21,893 nt of DNA from Symbiodinium natans (GCA_905221605.1 CAJNDS010002148.1:616046-637938); one strand, 5' to 3'; counted from the first letter of the stretch, positions 1-9,000 are shown. Numbers and translations: made by a program. Notes: generated by a model not told the origin, from the sequence alone.

Positions 1-48
1 TGGGCCCTTTTTATATGTGTATATACGGGTTATATAGCAAGGGACCCA
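1..48. repeat. imperfect palindrome at window edge
   Basis: The left end (TGGGCCCTTTTTATAT) and the reverse complement of 31-48 (TGGGTCCCTTGCTATAT) match with one gap and two mismatches, leaving an AT-rich centre. It may be a short foldback or MITE-like sequence and could be truncated by the window edge. A loosely similar AT-rich stretch with AAGGGACCCT lies at about 9358-9390. Confidence 0.4.
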
Positions 49-83
49 AATTAAGCGCCTATACTTCGGCTGCCCTATAAGTC

Positions 84-131
84 CTAAACCCCTAAACCCC
101 TAAACCCCTAAACCCCAAACCCTAAACCCAT
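84..131. repeat. CCCCTAAA / CCCTAAA telomere-like tract
   Basis: About four octamers CCCCTAAA run into CCCCAAA and CCCTAAA heptamers. The octamer form is the same variant that flanks the retrotransposon near 12600 and 20584. It is interstitial, not a chromosome end. Confidence 0.85.
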
Positions 132-498
132 ACTTCGGATCCTCCAGCCTGTCCGCCTTACACCTAGCACCCTCAACCTCGTGGATCAAGGGCTTAGGGA
201 TGTTTGGGGTTTACGGTTCAGGGTTCAGGGCCGGGGCAGTTTCTGGTACCTTTTACTCTACCTTCGAACTCAAAAAGCACCTTGCAGCAAGGACCCCGTG
301 TTTCAACAAAATCCCCCCGACCCCCGCTATAATGGGGGAATATCCCAATTTGGAGTTAATTTTTAAGATCCTGCTTTTCCTAGACAGGCCCTTGGAACGT
401 GGCTTACTTCACCTTATTGGATGTAAAAGGTTCAGAATATTTTTCAGAGGGTGAATGGTCCATCCTGGTAGGGTTCCGGCTAAATTTCGAAGGGTTTA
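132..498. other. non-coding island
   Basis: Mostly unique sequence with degenerate GGGTTTAGGG words around 190-235. It holds one arm of the palindromic MITE family at 326-348. The short open frames here have no recognisable protein character. Confidence 0.5.
326..348 (-). mobile_element. MITE-like arm, fragment (copy D)
   Basis: TATAATGGGGGAATATCCCAA matches the terminal arm of the palindromic element complete at 4022-4125 and 11670-11769 (for example TATAAGGGG.AA.ATCCCAA). Only about 23 bp of arm is recognisable, so this is a weak copy. Confidence 0.4.
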
Positions 499-536
499 AT
501 TCGGGTTTAGGGTTTAGGGTTTAGGGTTTAGGGTGT
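499..536. repeat. TTTAGGG tract
   Basis: About five head-to-tail TTTAGGG units. It is in the opposite orientation to the tract at 84-131, from which it is separated by about 370 bp. Confidence 0.85.
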
Positions 537-1376
537 GGTCCGCAGGGCTTGCTTAGGGTTGGGATCACATGGTTCACATCTTCTTGCAGAGCTTGGAAAG
601 TCTTAGGCCCGTAGATTAACAAAGAGCTCAGCACCTCAAATCATGATCGACCCTAACCCTAAATCCTGAACCCTAATCCGCCTCACAATTAACTCTGCGA
701 AGGGCCTGTTGAAGTGGTTTTTGAGTCCGAAAGCTGACAAAGAATCTTTGATCATTGGCCTTACTGCAACAATGAGATCAAAATTGTGATCGAAGTTCAC
801 ATTCGATTCGCGGGCACATGCACTTCTTTCACTCAATACGCCCGCGGCAGAAGGACTTTATTGCCATTAATTGTATAGCGGCCCATCCTGGGGATCCCTA
901 CATCTCTGTACCCCCTCCTGAAACCCCGCGATGCTTCCCCAAGGCCTCAAATCCAAGCCATGCCACACACACTTATTTGAGCAGTTTAGCGGTTTAGGGT
1001 TTGGTTTAGGGTTTGTTTTGCTGCAACCCAGAACCACACAGACCCCTACGAGTTTCGACAAGAACACTCAACAACCCCACAGCTTAGTTGAATTGGATTC
1101 CCCATGCAACCCGTGCCAGTGTTGTAGAGGGAGATAGAAGGTAGCTATTTCTCTACCGAGAACGACGAAAGAGACCCATGGGCTTCTGCAACTAGGAACA
1201 ATGGTATCACCAAGCCCTATTTTTGTTGAAGTCCCCGATTTCGCTAGTAAGTCTAGGACCCGGAGTAGGGTTTGGGGTTTTTCTTTTCATCACCTTAAAA
1301 CCGAACGGGGCACCCTTTTTATTCCTAGGTGACTCCTGGGTCACCTAAGCCCGAAACCGTAAACCCCAAACCCGAA
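537..1376. other. non-coding island
   Basis: Mostly unique DNA with isolated CCCTAAA words near 651-678 and a degenerate TTTAGGG stretch near 986-1015. It contains the dispersed repeat copy at 1266-1330 and an inverted repeat at about 1326-1351 (CTAGGTGAC...GTCACCTAAG). I see no convincing gene. Confidence 0.5.
1266..1330. repeat. dispersed repeat family G, copy 1
   Basis: The right half (AAAACCGAACGGGGCACCC, T-run, TTCCTAGGT) aligns with 11970-12003 (AAACCAAAAAGGGGCACCC, T-run, CCCTAGGT). The left half keeps GGGTTTGGGG and a TTTTTCTTTTC run but is more diverged. Further copies lie at 3394-3465, 3890-3970 and 11931-12005. Confidence 0.5.
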
Positions 1377-1564
1377 AACTCAAAACCCAAGACCCTAAAC
1401 CCCAAACCCAAACCCTAAACCCTAAGCCCTAAGCCCTAAACCCTAGTTCAGATAGGCCTGGCAGCCGCTGGTTGCTTGTGGCGGCCGCAGGGCTGTTCCT
1501 CCGAGGTGTGTCGGGGTTTAGGGATTAGGGTCCAGGGTCTAGGGTTTAGGGTTTAGGGCTTAGG
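1377..1564. repeat. telomere-repeat cassette 1 (C-arm, core, G-arm)
   Basis: A degenerate CCCTAAA arm (1377-1446) is followed by a 67-bp GC-rich core and a TTTAGGG arm (1514-1564). The arms are inverted relative to one another, so one strand could fold into a long hairpin with the core as loop. Confidence 0.65.
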
Positions 1565-1590
1565 AATGCTGCGGGGTCACCCTTTTCACG

Positions 1591-1771
1591 CCCTAAACCC
1601 TAAACCCTAAACCCTAAACCCTAAACCCTAAACCCTAAACCCTAAACCCTAAACCCTAAACTCCTCATTTTTTGGACCCCAAAACTGGACACCCCTGCCT
1701 TCCCCCCCCCCCCCCCCCTCTGTACTACCCTTACTGGGTTTAGGGTTTGGGGTTTGGGGTTTAGGGTTTAT
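1591..1771. repeat. telomere-repeat cassette 2
   Basis: Ten exact CCCTAAA units (1591-1660), a core of about 76 bp containing a 17-base C run (1702-1718), then a G-rich arm of TTTAGGG and TTTGGGG units (1737-1771). It starts only 26 bp after cassette 1 ends. Confidence 0.75.
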
Positions 1772-1784
1772 ACTATTCCGCTAG

Positions 1785-1852
1785 GCTCCCCCTTCAATCA
1801 CCTTAGTTGGGCTCAATTATCCCTGCATAGACTTGTTCATGGGGACGGAACC
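1785..1852. repeat. palindromic repeat family F, copy 1
   Basis: CTCCCCCTTCAATCACC, GGGCTCAATTATCCCT and GGGGACGGAACC occur here in the same order as related words at 11585-11650. The ends are weakly complementary (CTCCCCC / GGGGA). It is diverged, and is recognised mainly through the better preserved second copy. Confidence 0.45.
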
Positions 1853-1872
1853 TAGGGGGGCTGGGTAGTATC

Positions 1873-2036
1873 CCTAAACCCTAAACCCTAAACCCAAAAC
1901 CCTCAGTAGCATAGAGGGTTTCGAAACCTTGAACCTTGCTGCATGGGCCGTCTCATGCGGTTGAGGGTTTAGGGTTTAAGGTTTGGGGTTTAGGGTTTAG
2001 GGTCTAGGGCTTATGGTTGAGGGTTGAGGGTTTTGG
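1873..2036. repeat. telomere-repeat cassette 3
   Basis: CCCTAAA arm (1873-1904), 56-bp core, then a degenerate G-rich arm with TTTAGGG, TTTGGGG and TTGAGGG variants (1961-2036). Confidence 0.65.
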
Positions 2037-2159
2037 TGGGGTTCCTGCTGAAAGTGGCGGCTGCCCAATGCCAGGTGCCACCAGTTGCTTTGCGGCGCCA
2101 GGCACAGGACCGTAACTTAGAGAGCTGCCCAATATCCCCCCCAAAAAAACTTAAAGCAA

Positions 2160-2519
2160 ACAACCCAAATCCCAAACCCAAGCCTTAACCAATAAACTCT
2201 CAATCGCCCTAAATCCGAAACAATAAGCCCTGAGCCCTAAACCCCCAACCCTATGAGCCAACAAGCCCAAAAACCCCTTAACCCTATAACCTGAACCCTA
2301 AACTGGCCCTAAACTCTAAACCCTAAACGTAAACCCTAACCCTAAACCCTAAACCCAAAAAGCCCTCATAAAAACCCCCAGCACCGTCCAGGTTGGCGAC
2401 TTGTGACGCAGCACGGCCTTCAGCCGGCGCCGGCGCGGGCGCCGGGGCGGACGCCCCCGAGGCGGCCCCTTAGTAAGGGTCTAGGGTTTAGGGTTTAGGG
2501 TTGAGGGTTTAGGGTTCAC
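2160..2519. repeat. telomere-repeat cassette 4 with GC-rich core
   Basis: A long degenerate C-rich arm becomes regular CCCTAAA at 2326-2360. A core of about 115 bp follows, containing a very GC-rich self-complementary stretch (CCGGCGCCGGCGCGGGCGCCGG, roughly 2423-2445). A G-rich arm closes it at 2477-2519. Confidence 0.6.
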
Positions 2520-3083
2520 TCAGAGTTGTATAGGGCTTTCATAGGGTTTTGCTCCTCGGGCTTTTAGAGGCTTTTCTTGGGCGTTTAGAGAGTTTTTATA
2601 GGGCTTTGATAGGGCGCCTGGCCGGCTGAGGCAGGGGCCTAGGCGGCCTCTAAGGAACGGGGCCTCCAGCGTCAGCAGGCCTCCCAGCAAAGGTTCTCTC
2701 AGGCAGGATCCTGGCAAGCAAAGATGTACATAGCGCCAGCCAAGGCCAGCCAAACCCCCAACGCCAATACCTCAGACATCAGGACAGGACACTTTGGGTC
2801 CTCGAAAACATATGCGTCAGAATGATGGTACATCATCCCTTGCAACGCCTGCCTGGGGCCCTAGAATGATGTATATCATCCCTTGCAGGGACTTCCCAAA
2901 GCTCTTAGAAACCCGAAGTCTTCGACCAAAGGCTTCAGAAGGCTAGGCATCACTGTCAACAAGAATGACGTACATTTCGGACGCAAAGGTCAAGGCGAGG
3001 GTGGAGCGCAAGCGGGGGTGGGGCTCAACAAGTCGGGGCGCGCGCCGGGGCGATTTTAGCGCGCGTCCCCTCAGTTGAGACAC
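2520..3083. other. non-coding island, few telomeric words
   Basis: One of the longer stretches nearly free of telomere-like repeat. It contains repeated TAGGGCTTT-type phrases around 2528-2610 and the direct repeats described at 2819-2977. The 77-codon minus-strand frame at 2520-2753 shows no family signature. Confidence 0.45.
2819..2977. repeat. three short direct repeats
   Basis: AGAATGATGGTACATCATCC (2819-), AGAATGATGTATATCATCC (2863-) and a diverged AGAATGACGTACAT (2963-2976). The first two share 25-26 bp, continuing with CTTGCA. Each unit is nearly palindromic around its TAC/TAT centre. Confidence 0.55.
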
Positions 3084-3393
3084 TCTTAACCCTAAACCCT
3101 AATCCGACGTAGGCTATGGATCCTCTCTTGTTGGGTTTGGGGTTTGGTTTACTCGGCCGCGGTTGAGGATTGAATCGCGTGTGTGGCGCGGGGGGGGGGG
3201 GGGTTCGGGCTTCGGGTGTTTTTAATAGAGTGTAAGGGGTATACGTTTTCCAGATGGCCCCGAGCGATGGAATTCAGTGGGTTTAGGGACTAGGGTTAGG
3301 GTTTAGGTTTAAAGTACAAAGCCTGGAGCCCTGGCTGTCAGACTCTTTGGACTGGAGAAGAAGTTTGTGAGAGTGTGTATCTGAGACCCAGAG
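3084..3393. other. non-coding stretch with poly-G run
   Basis: Short CCCTAAA and GGGTTTGG words, a 14-base G run at 3190-3203, and unique sequence. I see nothing gene-like. Confidence 0.45.
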
Positions 3394-3465
3394 TGGGCCC
3401 TCATTAATTCCTTTTTCTTAGGTTCGAGTTCCCTTGTACGCCCCTCTAAACCATTAAGGGTATGC
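3394..3465. repeat. dispersed repeat family G, copy 2
   Basis: TTCCTTTTTCTTAGG, GAGTTCCCTTGTACGCCCC, TAAACCATTAAGGG and TGCCC align in order with 11931-11988 (TTCCTTTTCTTAGG, GGGTTCCCTTACAAGCCCC, TTAAACCAAAAAGGGG, CACCC). Confidence 0.6.
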
Positions 3466-3534
3466 CCTAAACCCTAAACCCTTCTTGTTCCTAGGTTCCT
3501 CCAGGGTCTAGGTAACCACTCAGGTAACCCACAG

Positions 3535-3862
3535 CCCTAAACCCTAAACCCTAAACCCTAAACCCTAAACCCTAAACCCTAAACCCTAAACCCTAAACCC
3601 TAAACCCTAAACCCTAAACCCTAAAACCTCAACCCTAAACCCTAAACCCTAAACCCTAAACCCTAAACCCTAAACCCTAAACCCTAAACCCTAAACCCTA
3701 AACCCTAACCCTAAACCCTAAACCCTAGTTGTTGTTTTTTTGGAAGAGGTGGGGAGGGGGTCGGTGATGTCATTCAGGCCACCGAGTGCCCGGGAAGCCT
3801 TCTTTACGCCCGTCTCGGGCGCTGGCGAGGCTCCCTTCGTGCGGTCTCTTTGGGGTTTAGGG
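3535..3862. repeat. telomere-repeat cassette 5 (longest C-arm)
   Basis: About 194 bp of CCCTAAA units (3535-3728) with a few variant units (AAACCTCAACCC near 3625, CCCTAACCC near 3710). It is followed by a 123-bp core and a very short G-arm (GGGGTTTAGGG, 3852-3862). It is the longest near-perfect telomere-type tract in the window. Confidence 0.75.
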
Positions 3863-3889
3863 TACCCTATACTAGGATGCCCAGTAGTA

Positions 3890-3970
3890 CCCTTATTCCC
3901 TTTTTGGGGGGTTTAGGTTCCCTTCTAAACCCCTTTTCGGAAAAAAGGGGACCCTTTTTGAGCCCAGGTT
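3890..3970. repeat. dispersed repeat family G, copy 3
   Basis: CCCTTATTCC, TTTAGGTTCCCTT, AAACCCCTTTT, AAAAAAGGGGACCCTTTTT and CCCAGGTT align with the copy at 11931-12005. This copy contains a hairpin, CCCCTTTT-CGG-AAAAAAGGGG. Confidence 0.55.
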
Positions 3971-3997
3971 AAAGGTGGTTGGGCCAGAAGGTGTTTT

Positions 3998-4021
3998 GGG
4001 TTGAGGGTTGAGGGTTGAGGG
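3998..4021. repeat. TTGAGGG variant telomere-like tract
   Basis: Three to four TTGAGGG units directly abut MITE copy A and resume on its other side at 4127. The element therefore lies inside this tract. Confidence 0.7.
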
Positions 4022-4125
4022 TTGGGATGTTCCCCCTTTGCTGACAGTCCTTACTAGGGATTAGAGTACCCCCTATTGATTATTATCTCTATTCAGGACT
4101 GTTAGTACAAGGGGGAACATCCCAA
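4022..4125. mobile_element. palindromic MITE-like element, copy A (complete)
   Basis: A 104-bp unit with long terminal inverted repeats. The left end begins TTGGGATGTTCCCCCTT and the right end, read on the other strand, begins TTGGGATGTTCCCCCTTG. Further matches reach inward about 40 bp (ACAGTCCT, TAGGGAT / TAGAGAT). It has no coding capacity. It sits in a TTGAGGG tract, so the exact target duplication cannot be read because the flanks are themselves repeats. Related copies are at 11670-11769 (complete), 9054-9095 (one arm) and 326-348 (fragment). It could be a MITE or an RNA-forming hairpin repeat. Confidence 0.75.
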
Positions 4126-4445
4126 GTTGAGGGTTTAGGGTTGAGGGCTTTTGGGGTTGACGGGTGAATGCTCAGAAATGATACAGCTTCTATTCGAATA
4201 CCTTCCTGATATTAACGCCTTCCCACCTAACATTGAAGATTGTCTTTCACCGGTATCGAATTGGAGGCCGGTCCACATTTCCACTACTGGATGAGAAGCT
4301 CCCCTAAACAGTCAACCCTAAACCTTCTAAGGCACGAGTTCCCGGGACAGAGACATCATCCTCAGGGGAACATGAGGGGAAACGCGGGGTACTAGGACGG
4401 ACGCCTAGAAGGGGCTGCATACAAGTCCATAACTATCTGTGCATG
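4126..4445. other. non-coding island
   Basis: Short TTTAGGG/TTGAGGG remnants (4126-4150), then about 290 bp of unique sequence without recognisable gene or repeat. Confidence 0.4.
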
Positions 4446-4500
4446 TTATATGTACATATATATATATACATAAATGTGTATGTACGTGTGTGTGCGTGTT
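4446..4500. repeat. TA / TG microsatellite
   Basis: An alternating purine-pyrimidine stretch: TATATGTACATATATATATA, then TGTGTATGTACGTGTGTGTG. Confidence 0.8.
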
Positions 4501-4505
4501 TGCAC

Positions 4506-4767
4506 TGTAATGTAATGTAATGTAATGCAATGTAATGTAATGTAATCAAATGTAATCAAATGTACTGTAATGTGAAGTAATGTCAAGTAAAGTAAAGTAA
4601 AGTAAAGTAAAGTAACGTACTGTAATGTAATGTAATGTATAATGTAATGTAATGTGAAGTAAAGTAATGTAATGCAATGTAATGCAATGCAATGTCATGT
4701 AATGTAATGTAATGTAATGTAATGTAATGAAATGTAATGTAATGTAATGTAATGTAATGTAATGTAT
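4506..4767. repeat. (TGTAA)n pentanucleotide microsatellite
   Basis: About 260 bp of TGTAA units with variants TGCAA, TCAAA, TGAAG and AGTAA; the AGTAA variant is homogenised at about 4585-4615. The 97-codon minus-strand frame over this region (His-Tyr-Ile-Thr-Leu repeats) is a by-product of the repeat. Confidence 0.95.
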
Positions 4768-5065
4768 GGCCCCTCGATACCTTAGCTGCCGACCTCTGCA
4801 GGTCCCTTGGCCATCCCCTTACTGAAGGAATAGACCTTGATGCTCTTCCTTGCAAACAGGAGATATTGGACCCCAAAAGCCCTAAATCCTAAACCCTATT
4901 CCTGTGACCCAGTACTCCCCCTATGGTTGAGGGGTTTGTTTAGGGTTTGGGGTTTGGGGCTTGAAGGGATCCTCAACCCTAAGCCTATGAAATCATGCTT
5001 AAATCATAATTGGGATCATGATTTGAGATACATAACCTATGCTGAGGGTTGTTTTGGCTCCCTGG
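4768..5065. other. non-coding island
   Basis: Unique sequence with scattered telomere-like words near 4880-4960 and an AT-rich near-palindrome around 4987-5024 (AATCATGCTTAAATCATAAT ... ATCATGATTTGA). No gene is supported. Confidence 0.4.
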
Positions 5066-5323
5066 TAAACCCTAAACCCTAAACCCTAAACCCTAAACCC
5101 TAAACCCCAAACCCTAAACGCTTTTCGGGGTTTGGGCTGCATGGGTGGCGGCACCTCGAGTCTCGGGTTTGGGGAGAGCGTTTGCGATGTTCACTACAAT
5201 GCCCTCCGAAGGCTTCAAGACTTAGGGCTTTGTTGAGCGTTGAGGGTTTAGGGTTTAGGGTTTAGGGTTTAGGGTTTAGGGTTTAGGGTTTAGGGTTTAG
5301 GGTTTAGGGTTTAGGGTTTAGGG
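5066..5323. repeat. telomere-repeat cassette 6
   Basis: CCCTAAA arm (5066-5119), core of about 118 bp, then eleven to twelve near-perfect TTTAGGG units (5239-5323). This is one of the clearest C-arm/core/G-arm units, with both arms highly regular. Confidence 0.8.
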
Positions 5324-6761
5324 CATAGCGCTTACCTTAAGAACCGAAAACTTACTTTTTTTGTAGGTACCTAAGACTTCTACAGGGGGTTCTGTAGGAA
5401 TAAAATGGAAACAAGTGGGTTTTGGGCTCTTACGGCAGGGCTCAGGGTTTCGGGCTTAGTTTAGGCCTCTGAGTTTTTGTGCAGCTCACTGAGCGTGTGC
5501 GCCAGGCTTTGGCAACGGTCTTGGTCAGTGAACTTGGCGACAAGAGCTCCGGCTAAATGGTTGAGTGGTGACGCAGCCTCACTTTTAGGGTCTTGGGTTT
5601 AGGGGGTTAGTGTTTAGGGTTCATGGTTTAGGCTTTAGTTCTAGGGTTCTTAAGGGAGGGGGGTTCGAGGGGGGTAGGTATCTAGGGAGCCTTAGGGAAG
5701 CTTGGGGGGTTTCAGGGAGTACTGGGAAGTTTTAGGGAACCTTGGGTTAAGCATCCCCCTTGAACCCCTCCCCTTAAGAAATTCATAATTAGGGGCTTGC
5801 TTGCTTAAACCAGAACAAGGGACCTCTGTTTTGCTTGAGGTGCTTCGCTTCGTTACGGAGCATCGGGCTCTCTGGGTACCTCGCAGCGTTACTGTGAAAG
5901 CCCTCAACCCTAACCCCTCAACCCTGAACCCTCAACCCTGAACCCTAAACCCTCAAGCCTAAACCTAAACCCCCAAAACTGCAAGCCTGGCCGATGTCCA
6001 GGGAAGGGAGCTTAAGCTGTGCGTCTCTTTCGTAGGGAACCTACTGTTTCGATGTCATGGTGTTTTTTTTTTCAATGTCCGGTGGGAGTATCTCTCGTTC
6101 GTAGGATTGTCATGAATGCAACTAGCTCTAAGAAAACCCACCGTGCAGCCCTTTGACCTCAAACTCTAGACCCCAAACCCTAAAACCCCAAACTTCTTAA
6201 GCCCTAAACCCGAAACCCTAAACCCCCCCCCCTCCGGCCTCAGGACGTTTTTCCTGACCATGATTCTAGCCATGCGCAGCAGCCGCAGGCACCGGTGCCG
6301 TTTTGCGCTCAGCTGCGTCCTTATCCCCAGGCCCTATAAACCCATACGTTTTAAACCCCCTCTAAACCCTTAAAACCAAAAGCCCTGAAAACCCTAAACC
6401 CATAAACCCTAAAACGCTATGATTCCTCTAAACTCCCTGACAAAGCCGAATAAATCAACAGGCCCTACAGTTCCTCAAAACCCTCTAAGCCCTAACCCTG
6501 GTTACCTGGAGACTTCCACCCTGCCCCTTCTTAGGTACCTAAACCCTTAACCCTGAGCCCTAAACCCTTAACCCTTAACCCTGAACCCTAAACCCTAAAC
6601 CCAAAGCCCTAGTTACCTAGAGACTTCTACCCTGACCCTTCTTAGACTGCGGTTGGCATGCTAGAAGAAATTTAGGTATTTCAACAGAAGGATGGGTCTG
6701 GGTTCAGGGTTCCCGGTTTTGGCTAACACCGAAACCCTTAACTTAGGCCCTTACCCCTTAA
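5324..6761. other. non-coding mosaic of islands and C-rich remnants
   Basis: Unique stretches alternate with degenerate CCCTAAA words (5902-5972, 6164-6230, 6345-6420, 6485-6610, 6719-6761) and GGGTTTAGGG words (5588-5650). A repeated phrase TTAGGGA.(C/G)CTTGGG appears around 5691-5745. There is a T run at 6063-6072. The 71-codon minus-strand frame at 5692-5907 has no family signature. Confidence 0.45.
6499..6646. repeat. two copies of a ~40-bp repeat, 111 bp apart
   Basis: GGTTACCTGGAGACTTCCAC (6500-) continuing CCTGCCCCTTCTTAG, and AGTTACCTAGAGACTTCTAC (6611-) continuing CCTGACCCTTCTTAG. Only a few substitutions separate them. A related phrase GGTACCTAAGACTTCTAC lies near 5367-5384. Confidence 0.65.
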
Positions 6762-7012
6762 CCCTAAAACCCAAACCCTAAACCCTAAGCCCTAAACCCT
6801 AAACCCTAAACCCTAAACCCTAAACCCTAAACCCTAAACCCTAAACCCTAAACCCCGCACCCGAAAGCCGGCAGGCTCGCCTTACTCAGCTCGCAGTCGG
6901 CCCTTTGGGCACCTTGGCTCGGGTCTACGAAGCGGTCAGAAGTACTCTGGGCCTTGGGAGGGCTTAGGGTTTAGGGTTTAGGGTTTAGGGTTTAGGGTTT
7001 AGGGTTTAGGGT
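6762..7012. repeat. telomere-repeat cassette 7
   Basis: CCCTAAA arm (6762-6855), 105-bp GC-rich core, and TTTAGGG arm (6962-7012). Confidence 0.8.
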
Positions 7013-7215
7013 GTGTGCTTTTTGGGATTCAGGGCCCTTGGGTCCCTATTGAAAACACTTTGGCACCCTCCACCCTTTTTTTTGGAGGGTGTCCCCAAGA
7101 GTTTAGTGGTCTAGGGCTCAGGGACGCTAAATAAACCCCCAAAATCCCTAAACCCGATGTCTCACGGGAGCTTCGGGGTTTAGGATTTAGGGTTTGGCTG
7201 TTGAGAGACGGAAAG

Positions 7216-7256
<41 letters not shown>

Positions 7257-7307
7257 GAGAGAGACGGGAGGCCGTCCATGTGTGGCTAGCGAGCGCAAAC
7301 AAGGTGC
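7013..7307. other. non-coding island
   Basis: Unique sequence plus a few telomere-like words, ending with the GA microsatellite. The minus-strand frame at 7029-7298 (a run of Ser-Leu) is produced by the (GA)n repeat and is not a gene. Confidence 0.5.
7215..7264. repeat. (GA)n microsatellite
   Basis: About 25 GA units with one GTGA interruption at 7252-7256. Confidence 0.95.
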
Positions 7308-8262
7308 TAAGCCCTAAACCCCAAACCCTATCTCCTAAACCCTAAACTGTCTAAACCCTAAACCCCAAACCCTAAACCCTAAACCCAAAACCCTAAATCC
7401 TTGAGGTCATGATGCTGGTGTCGACCAGCATCGGTGTGATGCTGCGGAGGTGCCAGAGGGCTTAGGGTTTAGGGTTTAGGGGTTTAGGGTTTAGTGTTTA
7501 GGGTTTAAGAGTCTGTTTAAGAGTTTAAGAGTTCAGGGGTTTCGGGTCAGGGTTTAGGGTTTAGGGTTTCGGGTCAGAGTTTAGGGTTTTGGAGTTTAGG
7601 GCTTAGGGTTTGGGAGTTTAGGATTTGGGGTTACTGGTTTTAGGGTTTGGGGGTTGCGGGCTTAGGACTTAGGAGTTTAGGGGCTTAGGGTTTAGGGCTT
7701 GGGATTTAGGAGTTTAGGGTTAACGGTTCAGGGTTAAGAGTTTAGGGGGTTTAGGGTTTAGGGTTTAGGGTTTTGGAGTTTAAGAGTTTAGGGTTTAAGA
7801 GTTTAGGGTTTAGGGTTCAGGATTTGAGAGTTTAGGGGTTTCGGGTCAGGGTTTAGGGCTTAGGGTTTAGGGTTTCGGGTCAGGGTTTAGGGTTTTGGAG
7901 TTTAGGGCTTAGGGTTTGGGAGTTTAGGATTTTGGGGTTTCTGGTTTAGGGTTTGGGGGGGTTCTGGGTTTAGGACTTAGGAGTTTAGGGTTTAGGGGGT
8001 TAGGAGTTTAGGGTTTGGGGTTTAGGAGTTTAGGGTTTGGGGGTTCAGACCGTTTAGGGTTTGGGGTTGGGGTTTAGGGGTGTTGAGGGTATAGGGTATA
8101 GGGTTAGGAGATTAGGAATTTAGGGGTTTAGGAGTTTAGGGTTAAGGGTTTCAGGGTTTAGGGTTTGGGGTCTGGGGTTTAGACTGTGTTAGGGTTAAAG
8201 AGGGTTTAGGGTTTGGGGTTTAGGGTTTAGACTGTTTAGGGTTTAAGGGTTTAAGATTTAGG
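7308..8262. repeat. telomere-repeat cassette 8 with ~800-bp degenerate G-arm
   Basis: C-rich arm (7308-7400), 59-bp core with a perfect 9-bp inverted repeat (GATGCTGGT ... ACCAGCATC, 7411-7432), then about 800 bp made almost wholly of diverged TTTAGGG words (GAGTTTAGGG, GGTTTCGGGTCAGGG, GGGCTTAGGG). The G-arm contains an internal ~300-bp duplication. Confidence 0.75.
7532..7985. repeat. ~300-bp segmental tandem duplication in G-rich tract
   Basis: The ordered words TTTCGGGTCAGGG, TTTTGGAGTTTAGGGCTTAG, TTTGGGAGTTTAGGAT, GGTTTAGGGTTTGGGGG and TTAGGACTTAGGAGTTTAG occur once at 7539-7680 and again at 7838-7988. Offsets are 299, 306 and 308 bp at successive landmarks, so a block was duplicated and then gained small indels. 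Confidence 0.75.
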
Positions 8263-9000
8263 AGTTTCGGAAGGCTGGCACAGTGCAGACCATCCTTCGA
8301 GAGACCTGCCAAGATACTTAGTAGTAGAGTTGGTAACCTTTAACCTTTGTTGGGGGTTCAGGGTTCAGGGTTTAGGGTTTAGGGTTTTGGGTTTTGGGTT
8401 TTAGGGTTTAGGGTTTAGGGTTCCCCTTATAAACCCTTAACCTTTAGTCCTCCTAGGCACTGGACAGCTTCGTATATGGCTGAACCCTTGTTCAAGATGC
8501 GCCCGGAGTGCAGGGCTCCGCTTCTGAAGAGCGCCTGCTTATGTGGACAAGGGATTCAGGAGATCGCCGGCCTCACGACAGCCTTGAGTCACCATAAGAA
8601 AACTCGGAAGACTGGCCAAGCACGGACAATTTTCTTCCGGAAGGACGGCTCGCTTTGGAGCCTTGCTCTCCCTGCGGCCCAGTTCTTGGAGCGGGAGGAT
8701 CTTCAATCGTGGTTCCGCTTCTTGCACAAACGTGAAAGCCAGACCCTGGGGGGGTTCAGGGGCGTTTAGGATTTGAAGGGTTTCGGGTTTAAAGTTTAGG
8801 AGTTTAGGTGAGTTCGGGTTTAGGGTTCGGGGTTTTGGGTTATAGGAGTTTAGGGGTTTTAGGGTGTAGGAGCTTATAGGTTGAGGGGTTTAGGGTTTAA
8901 GGGCTTCGGGGTTTAGGAGTTTGGGGGTGTGGGGGCGAGAGATGAAATTGCGCGACAAGGGCTTCGAGACCTGGACTTGGGGCCCCTACACCCTCAACTA
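8263..9000. other. island with short open frame, G-rich remnants
   Basis: Unique sequence at 8270-8345 and 8440-8760, with TTTAGGG-like words at 8354-8421 and 8775-8925. The unique part carries the open frame at 8476-8769. TTCCCCTTATAAACCCTTAACC (8421-8442) may be a decayed family G copy. Confidence 0.4.
8476..8769 (+). CDS. hypothetical 97-codon open frame
   Basis: I do not recognise this frame. It begins at an ATG and reads through one of the few islands without telomere-like repeat. The composition looks ordinary (MAEPLFKMRPECRAPLLKSA at the start, an Arg/Lys-rich middle, LQSWFRFLHK near the end), but no motif, signal peptide or membrane segment is visible. The last codons run into a GGGTTCAGGGGCG telomere-like phrase, which argues against a selected C-terminus. 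It could be a fragment of a host exon caught in the island, or chance. Confidence 0.12.
   Translation: MAEPLFKMRPECRAPLLKSACLCGQGIQEIAGLTTALSHHKKTRKTGQARTIFFRKDGSLWSLALPAAQFLEREDLQSWFRFLHKRESQTLGGFRGV

Noticed and set aside
636-836. 66-codon minus-strand open frame in an early island
   Set aside because: The C-terminal part is encoded by telomere-like words and no motif is seen.
4583-4876. 97-codon minus-strand open frame
   Set aside because: Its repetitive His-Tyr-Ile-Thr-Leu product is generated by the (TGTAA)n microsatellite.
7029-7298. 89-codon minus-strand open frame with a Ser-Leu run
   Set aside because: It is produced by the (GA)n microsatellite and telomere-like words; no protein family signal.
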